From JAICQM01 sp963781555 (lineage in GTDB: Bacteria; Chloroflexota; Limnocylindria; QHBO01), in the NCBI GenBank assembly GCA_963781555.1, contig CAWAGB010000004.1, positions 1-64,000 on the forward strand: 64,000 nucleotides of DNA, given 5' to 3'. The first letter of the stretch is position 1. Each line of letters opens with the position of its first letter. Made by a program: the position numbers and the translations under genes. A model generated the notes under the pieces. That model was not told the origin of the DNA and ran no database searches. It saw only the letters and a list, made by a program, of their open reading frames with translations. Positions 25,726 through 34,277 of the stretch are shown here, piece by piece.

Positions 25726-28515
25726 TCAGTGGTGCGCGGCCAGCGCGTCGTCGGCGGCCTGGCGCGCCACCGCGTAGGTCGTCGCCAGCCCCAGGACCTC
25801 GCCGGTCGACCGCATCTCGGGTCCCAGGGTGGCATCCACCCCGGGGAGCCGCCAGAGGGAGCCGATGGGTGCCTTGACCGCCACCATCGGTCCGTCCGGG
25901 GCCAATCCGGGCACGAGACCCGCCTCAGCCAGCGTGCCGCCGAGCGCGCAGCGCACGGCCGCCGCAACGATGTCCCGCGCAGTCGCCTTGGCCACGATCG
26001 GGATGGTGCGGCTGGCCCGCGGGTTGGCCTCGATGACCACGATCCGATCCGCGGCCGCGATCATCTGCACGTTGAGCACCCCTCGCAGACCGAGCGCGGT
26101 GGCGATGCGTCCGGCGGCGGCGGCGACCTCCTCCTGCACGGCGCGCGAGAGCGACTGCGGCGGCAGCACCGCCACGCTGTCACCCGAATGGATCCCCGGC
26201 GGATCCAGCTGCTCCAGGATGCCCGGCACGCACCAGTCGCGGCCGTCGCTGATCACGTCGACGTCGAGCTCGACGCCCTCCACCAGCTCGTCGACCCGCA
26301 GCGGCCACCCGACATCGGTTGCCAGGTACGCGGCAATCTCCGCCTCGTCATGCAGCACGGCGATCCCCCGCCCCCCGATGACCCATGACGGGCGCACGAT
26401 CACCGGCAGGCCGAGCGCATCGGCGGCGGTGCGTAGTTGCTCCGCGTCCTCGGCCAGCTGGCCGCGAGGTCCCGCGACGCCGAGCTCGTCGAGCAGGGCA
26501 GCAAAGCGCTCACGATCCTCCGTCACCTCAATGGCCTCGGCGTTGAGGCCGGCGATCGGCACGCCCGCGTAGGCGAGGTCCCTGGCCAGGTCGATCGCCG
26601 TCTGCCCGCCAAAGGTGAGGAGCACGATCGGCGGCTCCCCCGTGAGGGCGCGCTCGTGGTCGATCACGTCGAGCACCGACTCGGTGTCGAGCGGCTCGAA
26701 GTAGAGGCGCGAGCAGGCGTCGTAATCGGTCGAGACCGTCTCGGGGTTGTTATTGATCACCACCGCGTCGTAGCCGAGCTCGCGGATCGCCCAGGCGGCG
26801 CGCACCGAGCAGTAGTCGAACTCGATCCCCTGGCCGATGCGAATCGGTCCGGAGCCCACCACGATCACGCTGCGCCGGTCCGACGGTGGCGGCACCTCGG
26901 GCATCGCGTAGGAGGAGTAGAAGTACGGCGTCTCGGCGGGGAACTCGCCAGCGCAGGTGTCGACCCGCCGGTAGGACGGCGTGATGCCGGCACGCACCCG
27001 GGCGCGACGCACCGCGACCGCCGGCACCCCGGTGATCGAGGCGATCTCGGCGTCGCCGAAACCGGCCCGCTTGGCATCCAGCAGCGGGGCGCCCTCCAGC
27101 CGCCGCTCCGCATCCACCAGCTCGGCGAGCCGCTCGCTGAACCACGGCGCGATCCCCGTCGCGGCCGAGATGGCCGCCGCATCGGCCCAACCGTGACGCA
27201 GCAGTGCGACGATGCGCCACAGGCGGGAATCGGTCGGGGTCAGGAACGCGGCAAGGTCCCCTGGCGCGCCGTGCGCCAATCCCCAGTCAGGGTCCTCCCA
27301 CAGCCAGCCGCGTCCGCGCGGCTCGAGCGAGCGCAGGGCCTTGAGGAGCGCCGGTCCGAACTCGCGGTCGATGGCCATCGCCTCGCCGGTGGCCTTCATC
27401 TGGACCCCCAGCGATCGGTCGGCGTCGGGGAACTTGTCGAACGGCCAGCGCGGCAGCTTGACGACCACGTAATCGACCGCCGGCTCGAATGCCGCCGAGT
27501 TGCCGCCGGTCGCGGGATTCGGCAGCTCGTGGAGCTGCTTGCCCAGCGCGATCAGGGCCGCCACCCGCGCGATCGGGTAGCCGGTCGCCTTCGAGGCCAG
27601 CGCCGACGAGCGGCTGACCCGTGGATTGACCTCGATGACGCGGTAGTCGGACCCATCGGGCGCCACCGACAGCTGCACGTTGCAGCCCCCCTCCAGCTTC
27701 AGGGCGCGCACGATCTTCAGCGCGCAGCGCCGCAGCCGCTGCACCACCGGATCCGGGAGGGTCTGGATCGGCGCCACCACGATGCTGTCGCCCGTGTGGA
27801 CCCCCATCGGGTCGAGATTCTCCATCCCGCAGATGGCGATGGTCGTGTCATTGGCGTCACGCAGCACCTCGAACTCGATCTCGTACCAGCCCAGCAGCGA
27901 GCGCTCGACGAGCACCTGGCCGATGGGGCTGGCCTCGATGCCGTGCGCGATCCGCCGTCGCGCCTCCTCGGGCGTGTGGGCAAAGCCGCCACCCCCACCG
28001 CCGAGGGTGAAGGCGGGTCGCACCACGATCGGCGCGCCGAGCGCCTCGACGAAGCGCATGCCGTCCTCGACCGTCTCGACCACCACGCTCTCCGGCACCG
28101 GCTCACCGATTCCCGTCACCAGGTCGCGGAAGCCACCGCGATCCTCCGCCGCGCGGACTGCCGCCAGCGGCGTACCGAGCACGCGCACCCCGCAGCGCTC
28201 CAGCACGCCGGCGTCGTCGAGCGCCACCGCCAGGTTCAGCCCGGTCTGCCCGCCGAGCGTCGGCAGCAGCGCGTCGGGGCGGTGCTCCTCGATGACCCGC
28301 GTCAGGTTGGCGAGCGTCAACGGACCGATGATCACCGTTCCGCCGACATCTGGATCGGTCATCACCGTCGCCGGGTTCGAGTTCACCAGGATCGTCTCGA
28401 CGCCGGCCCCACGCAGCGCCAGGCAGGCCTGCACCCCGGCATAGTCGAACTCCGCGGCCTGACCGATGAGGATGGGTCCCGAGCCGATCACCAGCACCTT
28501 GCGCGGCGCGGTCAT
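25726..28515 (-). CDS. carB: Carbamoyl-phosphate synthase large chain, no MGS domain
   Basis: Makes carbamoyl phosphate from ammonia, bicarbonate and two ATP for pyrimidine and arginine synthesis. 929 residues from ATG 28515. The first ATP-grasp half is visible from KVLVIGSGPILIGQAAEFDYAG through RVIEVNPRVSRSSALASKAT. The oligomerisation part and the second half (VIVVGSGPIRIGQGIEFDYC to VIEANPRASRTIPIVAKAT) are also intact. The protein ends shortly after GPEMRSTGEVLGLATTY, where typical 1070-residue enzymes continue with a roughly 140-residue MGS-like allosteric domain. That domain is absent, and no fragment is seen after the stop. Its ATG overlaps the carA stop. Confidence 0.95.
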   Translation of the reverse strand: MTAPRKVLVIGSGPILIGQAAEFDYAGVQACLALRGAGVETILVNSNPATVMTDPDVGGTVIIGPLTLANLTRVIEEHRPDALLPTLGGQTGLNLAVALDDAGVLERCGVRVLGTPLAAVRAAEDRGGFRDLVTGIGEPVPESVVVETVEDGMRFVEALGAPIVVRPAFTLGGGGGGFAHTPEEARRRIAHGIEASPIGQVLVERSLLGWYEIEFEVLRDANDTTIAICGMENLDPMGVHTGDSIVVAPIQTLPDPVVQRLRRCALKIVRALKLEGGCNVQLSVAPDGSDYRVIEVNPRVSRSSALASKATGYPIARVAALIALGKQLHELPNPATGGNSAAFEPAVDYVVVKLPRWPFDKFPDADRSLGVQMKATGEAMAIDREFGPALLKALRSLEPRGRGWLWEDPDWGLAHGAPGDLAAFLTPTDSRLWRIVALLRHGWADAAAISAATGIAPWFSERLAELVDAERRLEGAPLLDAKRAGFGDAEIASITGVPAVAVRRARVRAGITPSYRRVDTCAGEFPAETPYFYSSYAMPEVPPPSDRRSVIVVGSGPIRIGQGIEFDYCSVRAAWAIRELGYDAVVINNNPETVSTDYDACSRLYFEPLDTESVLDVIDHERALTGEPPIVLLTFGGQTAIDLARDLAYAGVPIAGLNAEAIEVTEDRERFAALLDELGVAGPRGQLAEDAEQLRTAADALGLPVIVRPSWVIGGRGIAVLHDEAEIAAYLATDVGWPLRVDELVEGVELDVDVISDGRDWCVPGILEQLDPPGIHSGDSVAVLPPQSLSRAVQEEVAAAAGRIATALGLRGVLNVQMIAAADRIVVIEANPRASRTIPIVAKATARDIVAAAVRCALGGTLAEAGLVPGLAPDGPMVAVKAPIGSLWRLPGVDATLGPEMRSTGEVLGLATTYAVARQAADDALAAHH

Positions 28516-29726
28516 GCCATGGCTCCGGCAACGGCGAGGTCGAAGACGCGTGACGCGTCGATGGGCCCCGGCGCACCCTCGGGGTGGAACTGGACCGATG
28601 CGATCCGGCCGCTGGCGTGGACGAGGCCCTCGACCGTGCCGTCGTTGAGGTCGCGATGGCTGACCCGGTAGCCCGCCCCCACCAGGCCCGGCCCGTCGAC
28701 GACCTCCACCTCGTGGTTGTGCGCACCGATGTCGACGCGACCGGTGGCGAGGTCGCGCACCGCGTGGTTGCCGCCGTGGTGCCCGACCGCAAGGCGTCGC
28801 GTCCGTGCGCCCGCGGCAAGCGCGAGCAGCTGGTGCCCCAGGCAGATGCCCAGGAGCGGCGGGCCGCCCGCGAGCGCCGACGTCGCGAGGCGACGCACGG
28901 TGGTGATCTGCGGGGCCATCCGCGCCGGGTCGCCCGGTCCGGGCGAGAGGACCACGAGATCCGGCTGCGCACCCAGGATCGCTTCCGCGGTCGCGTCTGG
29001 CGGCAGGCCGACCACCTCCAGGCCGCGGCCGGTCAGCGCTCGGAGCAGGGAGCGCTTGACACCGTAGTCGACGAGCACCGCGCGCCCGCGACGCTCCCCG
29101 GCCGGAGCCAGGTGGAAGGGCTCGCGGGTCGCCACCGCCACCACGAAATCGACCGATTCCCAGGCAGGCGCCGCCTCGGCGCGCCGCACGGCGCGCTCCG
29201 TGTCGATGAGCCCGCTCCCCGGGACGATGGCGCCGCGACGGCTCGCGCCCCGTCGCAGGGAGAGCGTCAGGGCACGGGTGTCGATGCCGGTGATCGCCGG
29301 CACCCCCGCCTCCACCAGCAGCTCCTCGAGGGACATCCCCGGCCCCGCGGGCGGCTCGACGAGGCGCGTGACGACCAGGCCACGGGCATGGACCCGGGAC
29401 GATTCGAGGTCGTCGGCTGCCAGGCGGTAGTTGCCGGCCATCGGGTGGGTGAGCACCACGATCTGGCCCGCGTACGAGGGATCGGTGAGGATCTCGCCCC
29501 AGCCGGTGGCGGCGGTGGTGAAGACCAGGTCGCCGGTCACCGCCACGGGAGCGCCGGCCAGCACCCCGGCCTGGAACATCCCGTCCTCGTGGGCAAGCAG
29601 GCCCGCCGGGCGCACGATGCCCGGGGTCAGGAACGAGGGGGCGGCGGCGAGTCGATCGTCGGGCGTCGAGGGCGGGGCCGCAGGTTGGGTCGGGGCAGTA
29701 CGCAAGATGGCGCTCCTTGCCGGCAT
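28512..29726 (-). CDS. carA: Carbamoyl-phosphate synthase small chain
   Basis: Glutamine amidotransferase subunit that feeds ammonia to CarB. About 404 residues from ATG 29726; a GTG at 29729 directly before it is an alternative. The N-terminal CPSase domain includes TAATGWGEILTDPSYAGQIV and GIDTRALTLSLRR. The class I amidotransferase triad is present: Cys in GICLGHQLLALA, and His and Glu in VQFHPEGAPGP. The 30-residue N-terminal extension before the conserved core is Pro/Ala-rich. The stop overlaps carB by four bases, a coupled pair. Confidence 0.95.
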   Translation of the reverse strand: MPARSAILRTAPTQPAAPPSTPDDRLAAAPSFLTPGIVRPAGLLAHEDGMFQAGVLAGAPVAVTGDLVFTTAATGWGEILTDPSYAGQIVVLTHPMAGNYRLAADDLESSRVHARGLVVTRLVEPPAGPGMSLEELLVEAGVPAITGIDTRALTLSLRRGASRRGAIVPGSGLIDTERAVRRAEAAPAWESVDFVVAVATREPFHLAPAGERRGRAVLVDYGVKRSLLRALTGRGLEVVGLPPDATAEAILGAQPDLVVLSPGPGDPARMAPQITTVRRLATSALAGGPPLLGICLGHQLLALAAGARTRRLAVGHHGGNHAVRDLATGRVDIGAHNHEVEVVDGPGLVGAGYRVSHRDLNDGTVEGLVHASGRIASVQFHPEGAPGPIDASRVFDLAVAGAMA

Positions 29727-29844
29727 CACGGTACCGGCTTAAAGGTCGCCCGCAGGATAGCGCACGCCGCGGCCGCGAGCGGTCCCACCTTGCATGCCCC
29801 GCACGTCGCTAGAATCCCGGGACCGCATCAAGAGGTCGAATCGC

Positions 29845-30453
29845 GTGTCCGTGACGTCGCTTCCCGCTCGTCCCGCAACCCTGGGCGATGCCTTCGCCGC
29901 CCGGCTCTCCCCGACGACGCGCGGCGTTGTCCTGGTGACCGCCGGCGTGGCACTGACCGCGCTCGCCGCGCAGCTGCAGTTCAAGGTGCCCGGCAATCCA
30001 GTCCCCTTCACCGGCCAGACCGCCGCGGTGCTCCTCACGGGGGCGGCCCTCGGCAGCCGGCTCGGCCTGCTCAGCATGCTGCTCTACGTCGCCCTCGGCG
30101 CCATCGGCCTTCCGATCTACAGCGCCGGCGACTCCGGGATCGACCAGCTGCTGGGCGTGACCGGCGGCTACCTGGTCGGCTTCATCGTCGCGGCAGCGGC
30201 CGTCGGCTGGCTTGCCGAGCGCGGCTGGGACCGCACCCTGCCGCGCGCGGTGCTGCTGATGATCCTGGGCAACCTGCTGATCTACGCCATCGGCGTGCCG
30301 GCGCTGGCGATCGTGGCAGCGATGCCAGCTCCGGACGCGCTGCGCCTGGGCGCGCTGGACTTCGTCGCCTCCGACGCCCTGAAGATCGCGGTCGCCGCCG
30401 GGCTGCTGCCGCTCGCCTGGTCCCTCATCGGTCGAGGCACTCGCAGGGCCTAG
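29845..30453 (+). CDS. bioY: Biotin ECF transporter S component BioY
   Basis: 202 residues from GTG 29845 (GTG 29851 also possible). Integral membrane protein with about six helices. The BioY signatures are VPGNPVPFTGQTAAVLLTGAALG, SMLLYVALGAIGLPIYS, GVTGGYLVGFIVAAA and ILGNLLIYAIG. It binds biotin and works either alone or with the shared EcfAAT energy module; no such module is in this window. No biotin-repressor operator is recognisable upstream. The stop overlaps the convergent DUF4349 gene by 4 bases. Confidence 0.9.
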   Translation: MSVTSLPARPATLGDAFAARLSPTTRGVVLVTAGVALTALAAQLQFKVPGNPVPFTGQTAAVLLTGAALGSRLGLLSMLLYVALGAIGLPIYSAGDSGIDQLLGVTGGYLVGFIVAAAAVGWLAERGWDRTLPRAVLLMILGNLLIYAIGVPALAIVAAMPAPDALRLGALDFVASDALKIAVAAGLLPLAWSLIGRGTRRA

Positions 30454-31349
30454 GTTCCATCGCGGGGCGGCAGGACCTCCACGGCCCGCCGTCGCAGTCC
30501 CGGGACCACGCGCGTCGCCAACCAGGCGAGGATCGCCAGGGCGAGACCGATGGGCAGGATCACGACGCCGATCCAGATGGCCGCACTGACGACCGCCTGG
30601 CCGACGCCGACCAGCGCCGCCGTTGCCCGGTCGAGCTGGCCGCCGGGATCCCAGCCGGATGTCTGCGCCTCCACCGCGGCAGCCCGGGGCACGAGGCGCA
30701 CGACGAGCGTCGACAGGGCTGCCTGGCCGCTCACGTTGTCGAGCTGGGCCTGCAGCTGCTCGATCTGGCCGCGCACCTGGTCGAGCCGCGACTGTACGGC
30801 GAGGACGTCATCGACCGCCTCGGCACGTTCGGCGAGGACCCGGTACGACGCCTCCGATGCGGCGAGATTGTCGATCCGTGCCTCGAGGTCGACGACCTGG
30901 CTCGTGACGTCCTGCTCCTGCGTCGATTCACCGACGACCGTGCCGCCCATCTCGCGGATCCGAACGAGCGTCTCCTCGAAACGCTCCGCCGGGACACGCA
31001 GGGTGAGCGTGGCGGATTGCTCGAGGGTCCCCGCCTGGGAGCCGCCGACGTACCCGCCGACCTGCTGAGCCAGCGTCCGGACTTCGGTCAGCGCCGCCGC
31101 GACGTCCTCTACCTCGACGCTGATGTCACCGGTCTTGATGATCCGCTGCTCGGCTGGCGCGGCCAGAGCTTCGCTGTCGCCGGGCAGCTCACCGGTGCCC
31201 GCAGAGGCTCCGGGATCGGGCGCGTTCGGCGCTCCGCCATCTCCGCCCCGAAGGTCGGTCCCGACGTTCTGGAATGCGCCGCTGGCGCACGCCGTCAGCA
31301 GCGCAAGCATGCCCAGGATGGCCATGGCTGAGACAAGTCGCCGTGTCAT
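30450..31349 (-). CDS. DUF4349 lipoprotein
   Basis: 299 residues from ATG 31349. A lipoprotein leader ends in LLTAC at residue 20 or so, followed by a Gly/Pro-rich spacer. The DUF4349 domain begins at RIIKTGDISVEVEDVAAALTEV and contains a predicted coiled coil (RIDNLAASEASYRVL...LDQVRGQIEQLQAQLD). It ends in a membrane helix (VVILPIGLALAILAWLA) with a basic tail. It is probably attached to the membrane at both ends with the coiled coil outside. Function unknown for the family. Confidence 0.82.
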   Translation of the reverse strand: MTRRLVSAMAILGMLALLTACASGAFQNVGTDLRGGDGGAPNAPDPGASAGTGELPGDSEALAAPAEQRIIKTGDISVEVEDVAAALTEVRTLAQQVGGYVGGSQAGTLEQSATLTLRVPAERFEETLVRIREMGGTVVGESTQEQDVTSQVVDLEARIDNLAASEASYRVLAERAEAVDDVLAVQSRLDQVRGQIEQLQAQLDNVSGQAALSTLVVRLVPRAAAVEAQTSGWDPGGQLDRATAALVGVGQAVVSAAIWIGVVILPIGLALAILAWLATRVVPGLRRRAVEVLPPRDGT

Positions 31350-31437
31350 CGCGAGTCCTCCCCGACTCCGGCCTGCCAGCGATCGCGGAGCGTGGTTGGG
31401 CCCACGGCGCGGCTGGCTCGGCTAGCATCACTACCGT

Positions 31438-32244
31438 ATGACAGAACGTGCGGTTCATCTGCTGGAGGACGAGGACGCGCGCGCCGGCATGGCCGCGCAC
31501 GAATTCCCCGACGACTTCCTCGAGCGCCACCTGGCCGAAGAGCGGCGGCGGGCGAGCCTGCTGGGCGAGGTCCGGGAGGCGGTCTTCGGCGCCCAGGACG
31601 GGCTCGTCAGCACGCTTGCCGTAGTGAGCGCGGTGGCGGGGGCGGGCACGGGCCGCTTCGGCGTGCTGGTGGCCGGAATCGCTGCCGGCCTGGCCGGCAT
31701 CTTCAGCATGGCTGCCGGCGAGTACCTGAGCTCCAAGAGCCAGCGCGAGATCTTCGAGGCGCAGATCGTCGACGAGCGCCGCGAGGTCCACGAGCGCCCG
31801 GGCGAGGCGGAGGCGGAGATGGCCTTCATGCTCGCCGCCGACGGTTTGCCACGCGACAAGGCAGCGGCAGTGGCGCACGCCATGGCACAGCACCCAGACG
31901 TTCTTCTCAAGACGATGGTCGAGAAGGAGCTGGGCCTCGCCATCGAGCCGGACGAGGGCTCGCCGTTCCAGGGCGCGCTGGTCATGGGCGGTGCGTTCGG
32001 CCTCGGCGCGGCGGTGCCGATCATCCCCCACCTGTTCCTTGCCAGCGGAACGGCGGTGGTGGTGTCGACCCTCGCCACCCTCGCCGTCCTATTCGCGATC
32101 GGGGTCGTGAAGAGCCGGTGGACGCATCGGTCGTGGTGGTCGTCGGGCGCGGAGATCCTGGTGATCGGTGCCGTCGCCGGCGTGGTCGGCTACTTCTTCG
32201 GGTCGATCCTGCCGACGCTCCTCGGCGCCCCGCCGGTCGTCTGA
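31438..32244 (+). CDS. VIT1/CCC1-family membrane protein
   Basis: 268 residues from ATG 31438. The N-terminal region is acidic and His-bearing (HLLEDEDARAGMAAHEFPDDFLERHLAEERRR). The VIT1 core follows, with EAVFGAQDGLVSTLAVVSAVAG, IAAGLAGIFSMAAGEYLSSKSQ and three C-terminal helices. The family includes vacuolar iron/manganese transporters; the cytoplasmic stretch with many Glu residues between helices 2 and 3 is the usual metal-gathering region. Bacterial members likely export Fe or Mn, but this is family inference. Confidence 0.85.
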   Translation: MTERAVHLLEDEDARAGMAAHEFPDDFLERHLAEERRRASLLGEVREAVFGAQDGLVSTLAVVSAVAGAGTGRFGVLVAGIAAGLAGIFSMAAGEYLSSKSQREIFEAQIVDERREVHERPGEAEAEMAFMLAADGLPRDKAAAVAHAMAQHPDVLLKTMVEKELGLAIEPDEGSPFQGALVMGGAFGLGAAVPIIPHLFLASGTAVVVSTLATLAVLFAIGVVKSRWTHRSWWSSGAEILVIGAVAGVVGYFFGSILPTLLGAPPVV

Positions 32245-32250
32245 CCCGCG

Positions 32251-32436
32251 TCAGATCCCCTCGAAGATCATCCCCAGGCCGAGCACGACGGCCGCCACCA
32301 CGAACGCCCAGGCCCCGACGGTCGTCGAATCGAACCCGGCGACGGTGGGCAGCAGCCCGCCGAACGTCCCCAGGAGCCCGATGACCATGAGCGCCAGCGC
32401 GACCAGGATGGTCGGCATGCGAGGCGAGAAGTTCAT
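32251..32436 (-). CDS. Small two-helix membrane protein (copy 1)
   Basis: 61 residues from ATG 32436 (MNFSPRMPTILV); an upstream in-frame start at 32448 adds four residues. Two membrane helices (ILVALALMVIGLLGTFGGLLP and WAFVVAAVVLGLGMIF). It resembles the next gene in its SPRMPTILVALALMVIG start, so the two look like a tandem duplication. Function unknown. Confidence 0.55.
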   Translation of the reverse strand: MNFSPRMPTILVALALMVIGLLGTFGGLLPTVAGFDSTTVGAWAFVVAAVVLGLGMIFEGI

Positions 32437-32451
32437 GCGTCCGCCCATTCG

Positions 32452-32679
32452 TCAGATCCCCGGTAGCAGCGAGCCGGCGACCAGCAGCGCGTCACCGGCC
32501 AGGAGGAAGAGCCAGCCGACCTCGGTGGTGACCTCGATGTTGGTCCCGAGGTAGGTTTGCACCACGCCGAGCGCGGCATCCACGAAATCGACCGGGAAGA
32601 CGGTCGCGCTGATTCCGACGACGATGAGCGCGGCCGCCAGCAGGACCGTGACCATGCGGGGCGCGTTCGGATGCAGCAC
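32452..32679 (-). CDS. Small two-helix membrane protein (copy 2)
   Basis: 75 residues from ATG 32679 (MLHPNAPRMVTVLLAAALIVVG). Two membrane helices, the second being VGWLFLLAGDALLVAGSLL. The start APRMVTVLLAAALIVVG parallels the downstream neighbour (SPRMPTILVALALMVIG), which lies 15 bases on in the same direction. Likely co-transcribed duplicates. Function unknown. Confidence 0.55.
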   Translation of the reverse strand: MLHPNAPRMVTVLLAAALIVVGISATVFPVDFVDAALGVVQTYLGTNIEVTTEVGWLFLLAGDALLVAGSLLPGI

Positions 32680-32724
32680 GGGCGGGAGTATACGAATCCG
32701 CGGCAGCGTCGTGCGGGGAAATCG

Positions 32725-33129
32725 CTACTCGACGACCACCAGGCCGACCATCCCGTAGGCCTCATGCCCGGGCAGGTGGCAGATGAAGGAGTAGAGGCCC
32801 GGCGCGGCAAACGTCACCGTCGTCTCGACCGAGGTCAGGGCGGCCACCGAGACCTCCGTGGGGCGCGCGTCGTGCACCATCTCGGTACCGGTCCGGTGCG
32901 CCGCGTGCACGGCGGCATCACCCACGATCCACTCGTGGTCGATGGGGTCGCCGTTGACGATCACGAACGTCACGGCCACGCCCGCGGGCACCGTGACGCG
33001 GGTCGGACTGAACGCCGAGTAGGCAATGGTGATGGTGACCGGCTGGGCGGCCGCGGCGCCGCTGCAGCCGCCGGCCGCAATGGCCAGCAGGAGCAGCGAC
33101 GCCGCGACGAGCACGCGAGACCGATGCAT
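32725..33129 (-). CDS. Cupredoxin-type lipoprotein
   Basis: 134 residues from ATG 33129 (MHRSRVLVAAS). A leader with lipobox AAGGC is followed by a single cupredoxin domain: PTRVTVPAGVAVTFVIVNGDPIDHEW, with the first copper His in DHEW. The C-terminal loop FICHLPGHEAYGM supplies Cys, His and Met, a complete type 1 copper site. It should be an extracytoplasmic electron carrier or copper-binding protein anchored by lipid. It follows the DUF2330 gene by 7 bases, so the two are probably co-transcribed. Confidence 0.85.
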   Translation of the reverse strand: MHRSRVLVAASLLLLAIAAGGCSGAAAAQPVTITIAYSAFSPTRVTVPAGVAVTFVIVNGDPIDHEWIVGDAAVHAAHRTGTEMVHDARPTEVSVAALTSVETTVTFAAPGLYSFICHLPGHEAYGMVGLVVVE

Positions 33130-33136
33130 GACGCGC

Positions 33137-34195
33137 TCAGGCCGGCCGCAGCGGGCCACCCCCGCCGCCCGCAGCGACTCGCGACAGGCCCACCGGCAGC
33201 GCCACCGCCAGGATGGCGGCAAGCAGGAGCAGGTACGGCACCGGCGAGGTCGGCGCGGGGGTCGGACCGATGGGCGCGAAGCCGGCATCGGTCTCGGACG
33301 GACGCCCGGCGCCGGATGCGTCGACCGCCAGGTCGAAGGTCAGCTCGGTCGCAGAGGCGTCGATGGCCACTTTCGTGAGCCATCCACGGTCCGGGATCCA
33401 TTCCATGCCCTTGTCGGAGCGCAGATCGGTCAGCAGGCCATCGCTGGCGGCGGCGCTGTGGTCGAGCTTGAGGCCGCTGTTGGGGACGAGCAGCCCGGGG
33501 TTCGGGAGCAGCGCCGGCCGAGAATCGGTCAGCAGGTACACGTCCGCCTCGACTCGCTCGGCGGACCCCTTGCCGAGGCCCAGGATGCGGAGCGGGACCC
33601 ACGGGTTGTCGGTGGGGATGGTGAGATGGACCGGCGTCCCATCACCGATGCCCTGGCCACGCGCCGCGGCGGCGTCCGCATCGAAGGCGGCGGCCATGAA
33701 GATCGGCGAGCGCTCGGCGTAGAAGTCGAGCACCTCGGGCGCGTCGGGTGGGAGGCGGAAGCCGTGGTCCTTGGCCCACTGGCCGACCTCGTCGCCACCA
33801 CCGCGCAGGATGGTGATGTCCAGCGCGTCGATGCGGGTCTCGAGCAGGACTTCCGCGCTCGCCGCACTCCGGGCGCCGCCGGCCAGGTCGAACCCGGCCT
33901 CGGGCACGGGGTCGGTCTCGCGGACCAGGCGCTGGAGGGTCCAGTCGCCGCCGCGCACGACATCGGTCGGGATACCGGGGAGCGGGGTGATGCTGCCGAA
34001 CGCGCCGCCACCGCCCGCGAAGGCGAAGGCGGTCACGTAATGCTCCACGCCGTCGTGGTAGCCGGCAAAGGTCGTGGTTCGCAGCAGGTTCACCGCACCG
34101 TTCGGGCCGATGAGCCCACCGCAGGCGGCCGCGGGCGCGGCCAGGATCAGGAGTGAGGCGCCCGCTGCAAGCAGCGGTGCCAGGATTCTTCGCAT
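33137..34195 (-). CDS. DUF2330 secreted/membrane protein
   Basis: 352 residues from ATG 34195 (MRRILAPLLAAG), preferred over 34210 because the signal peptide begins there. After cleavage the mature protein starts around ACGGLIGPNGAVNLLRTTTF. The DUF2330 pattern continues with FGSITPLPGIPTDVVRGGDW and VYLLTDSRPALLPNPG. A C-terminal helix (PYLLLLAAILAVALPVGL) anchors it with the bulk outside. Role unknown. The cupredoxin gene follows directly, so electron-transfer or metal functions are conceivable, but only from context. Confidence 0.75.
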   Translation of the reverse strand: MRRILAPLLAAGASLLILAAPAAACGGLIGPNGAVNLLRTTTFAGYHDGVEHYVTAFAFAGGGGAFGSITPLPGIPTDVVRGGDWTLQRLVRETDPVPEAGFDLAGGARSAASAEVLLETRIDALDITILRGGGDEVGQWAKDHGFRLPPDAPEVLDFYAERSPIFMAAAFDADAAAARGQGIGDGTPVHLTIPTDNPWVPLRILGLGKGSAERVEADVYLLTDSRPALLPNPGLLVPNSGLKLDHSAAASDGLLTDLRSDKGMEWIPDRGWLTKVAIDASATELTFDLAVDASGAGRPSETDAGFAPIGPTPAPTSPVPYLLLLAAILAVALPVGLSRVAAGGGGGPLRPA

Positions 34196-34277
34196 CGGAT
34201 CGGTCTCCATTGGGCTGAGTCGGATCGGATGCTGCGCAGCAAGGTGAAGGACGCCCCCACTCGCGGATCGGTTCCGG

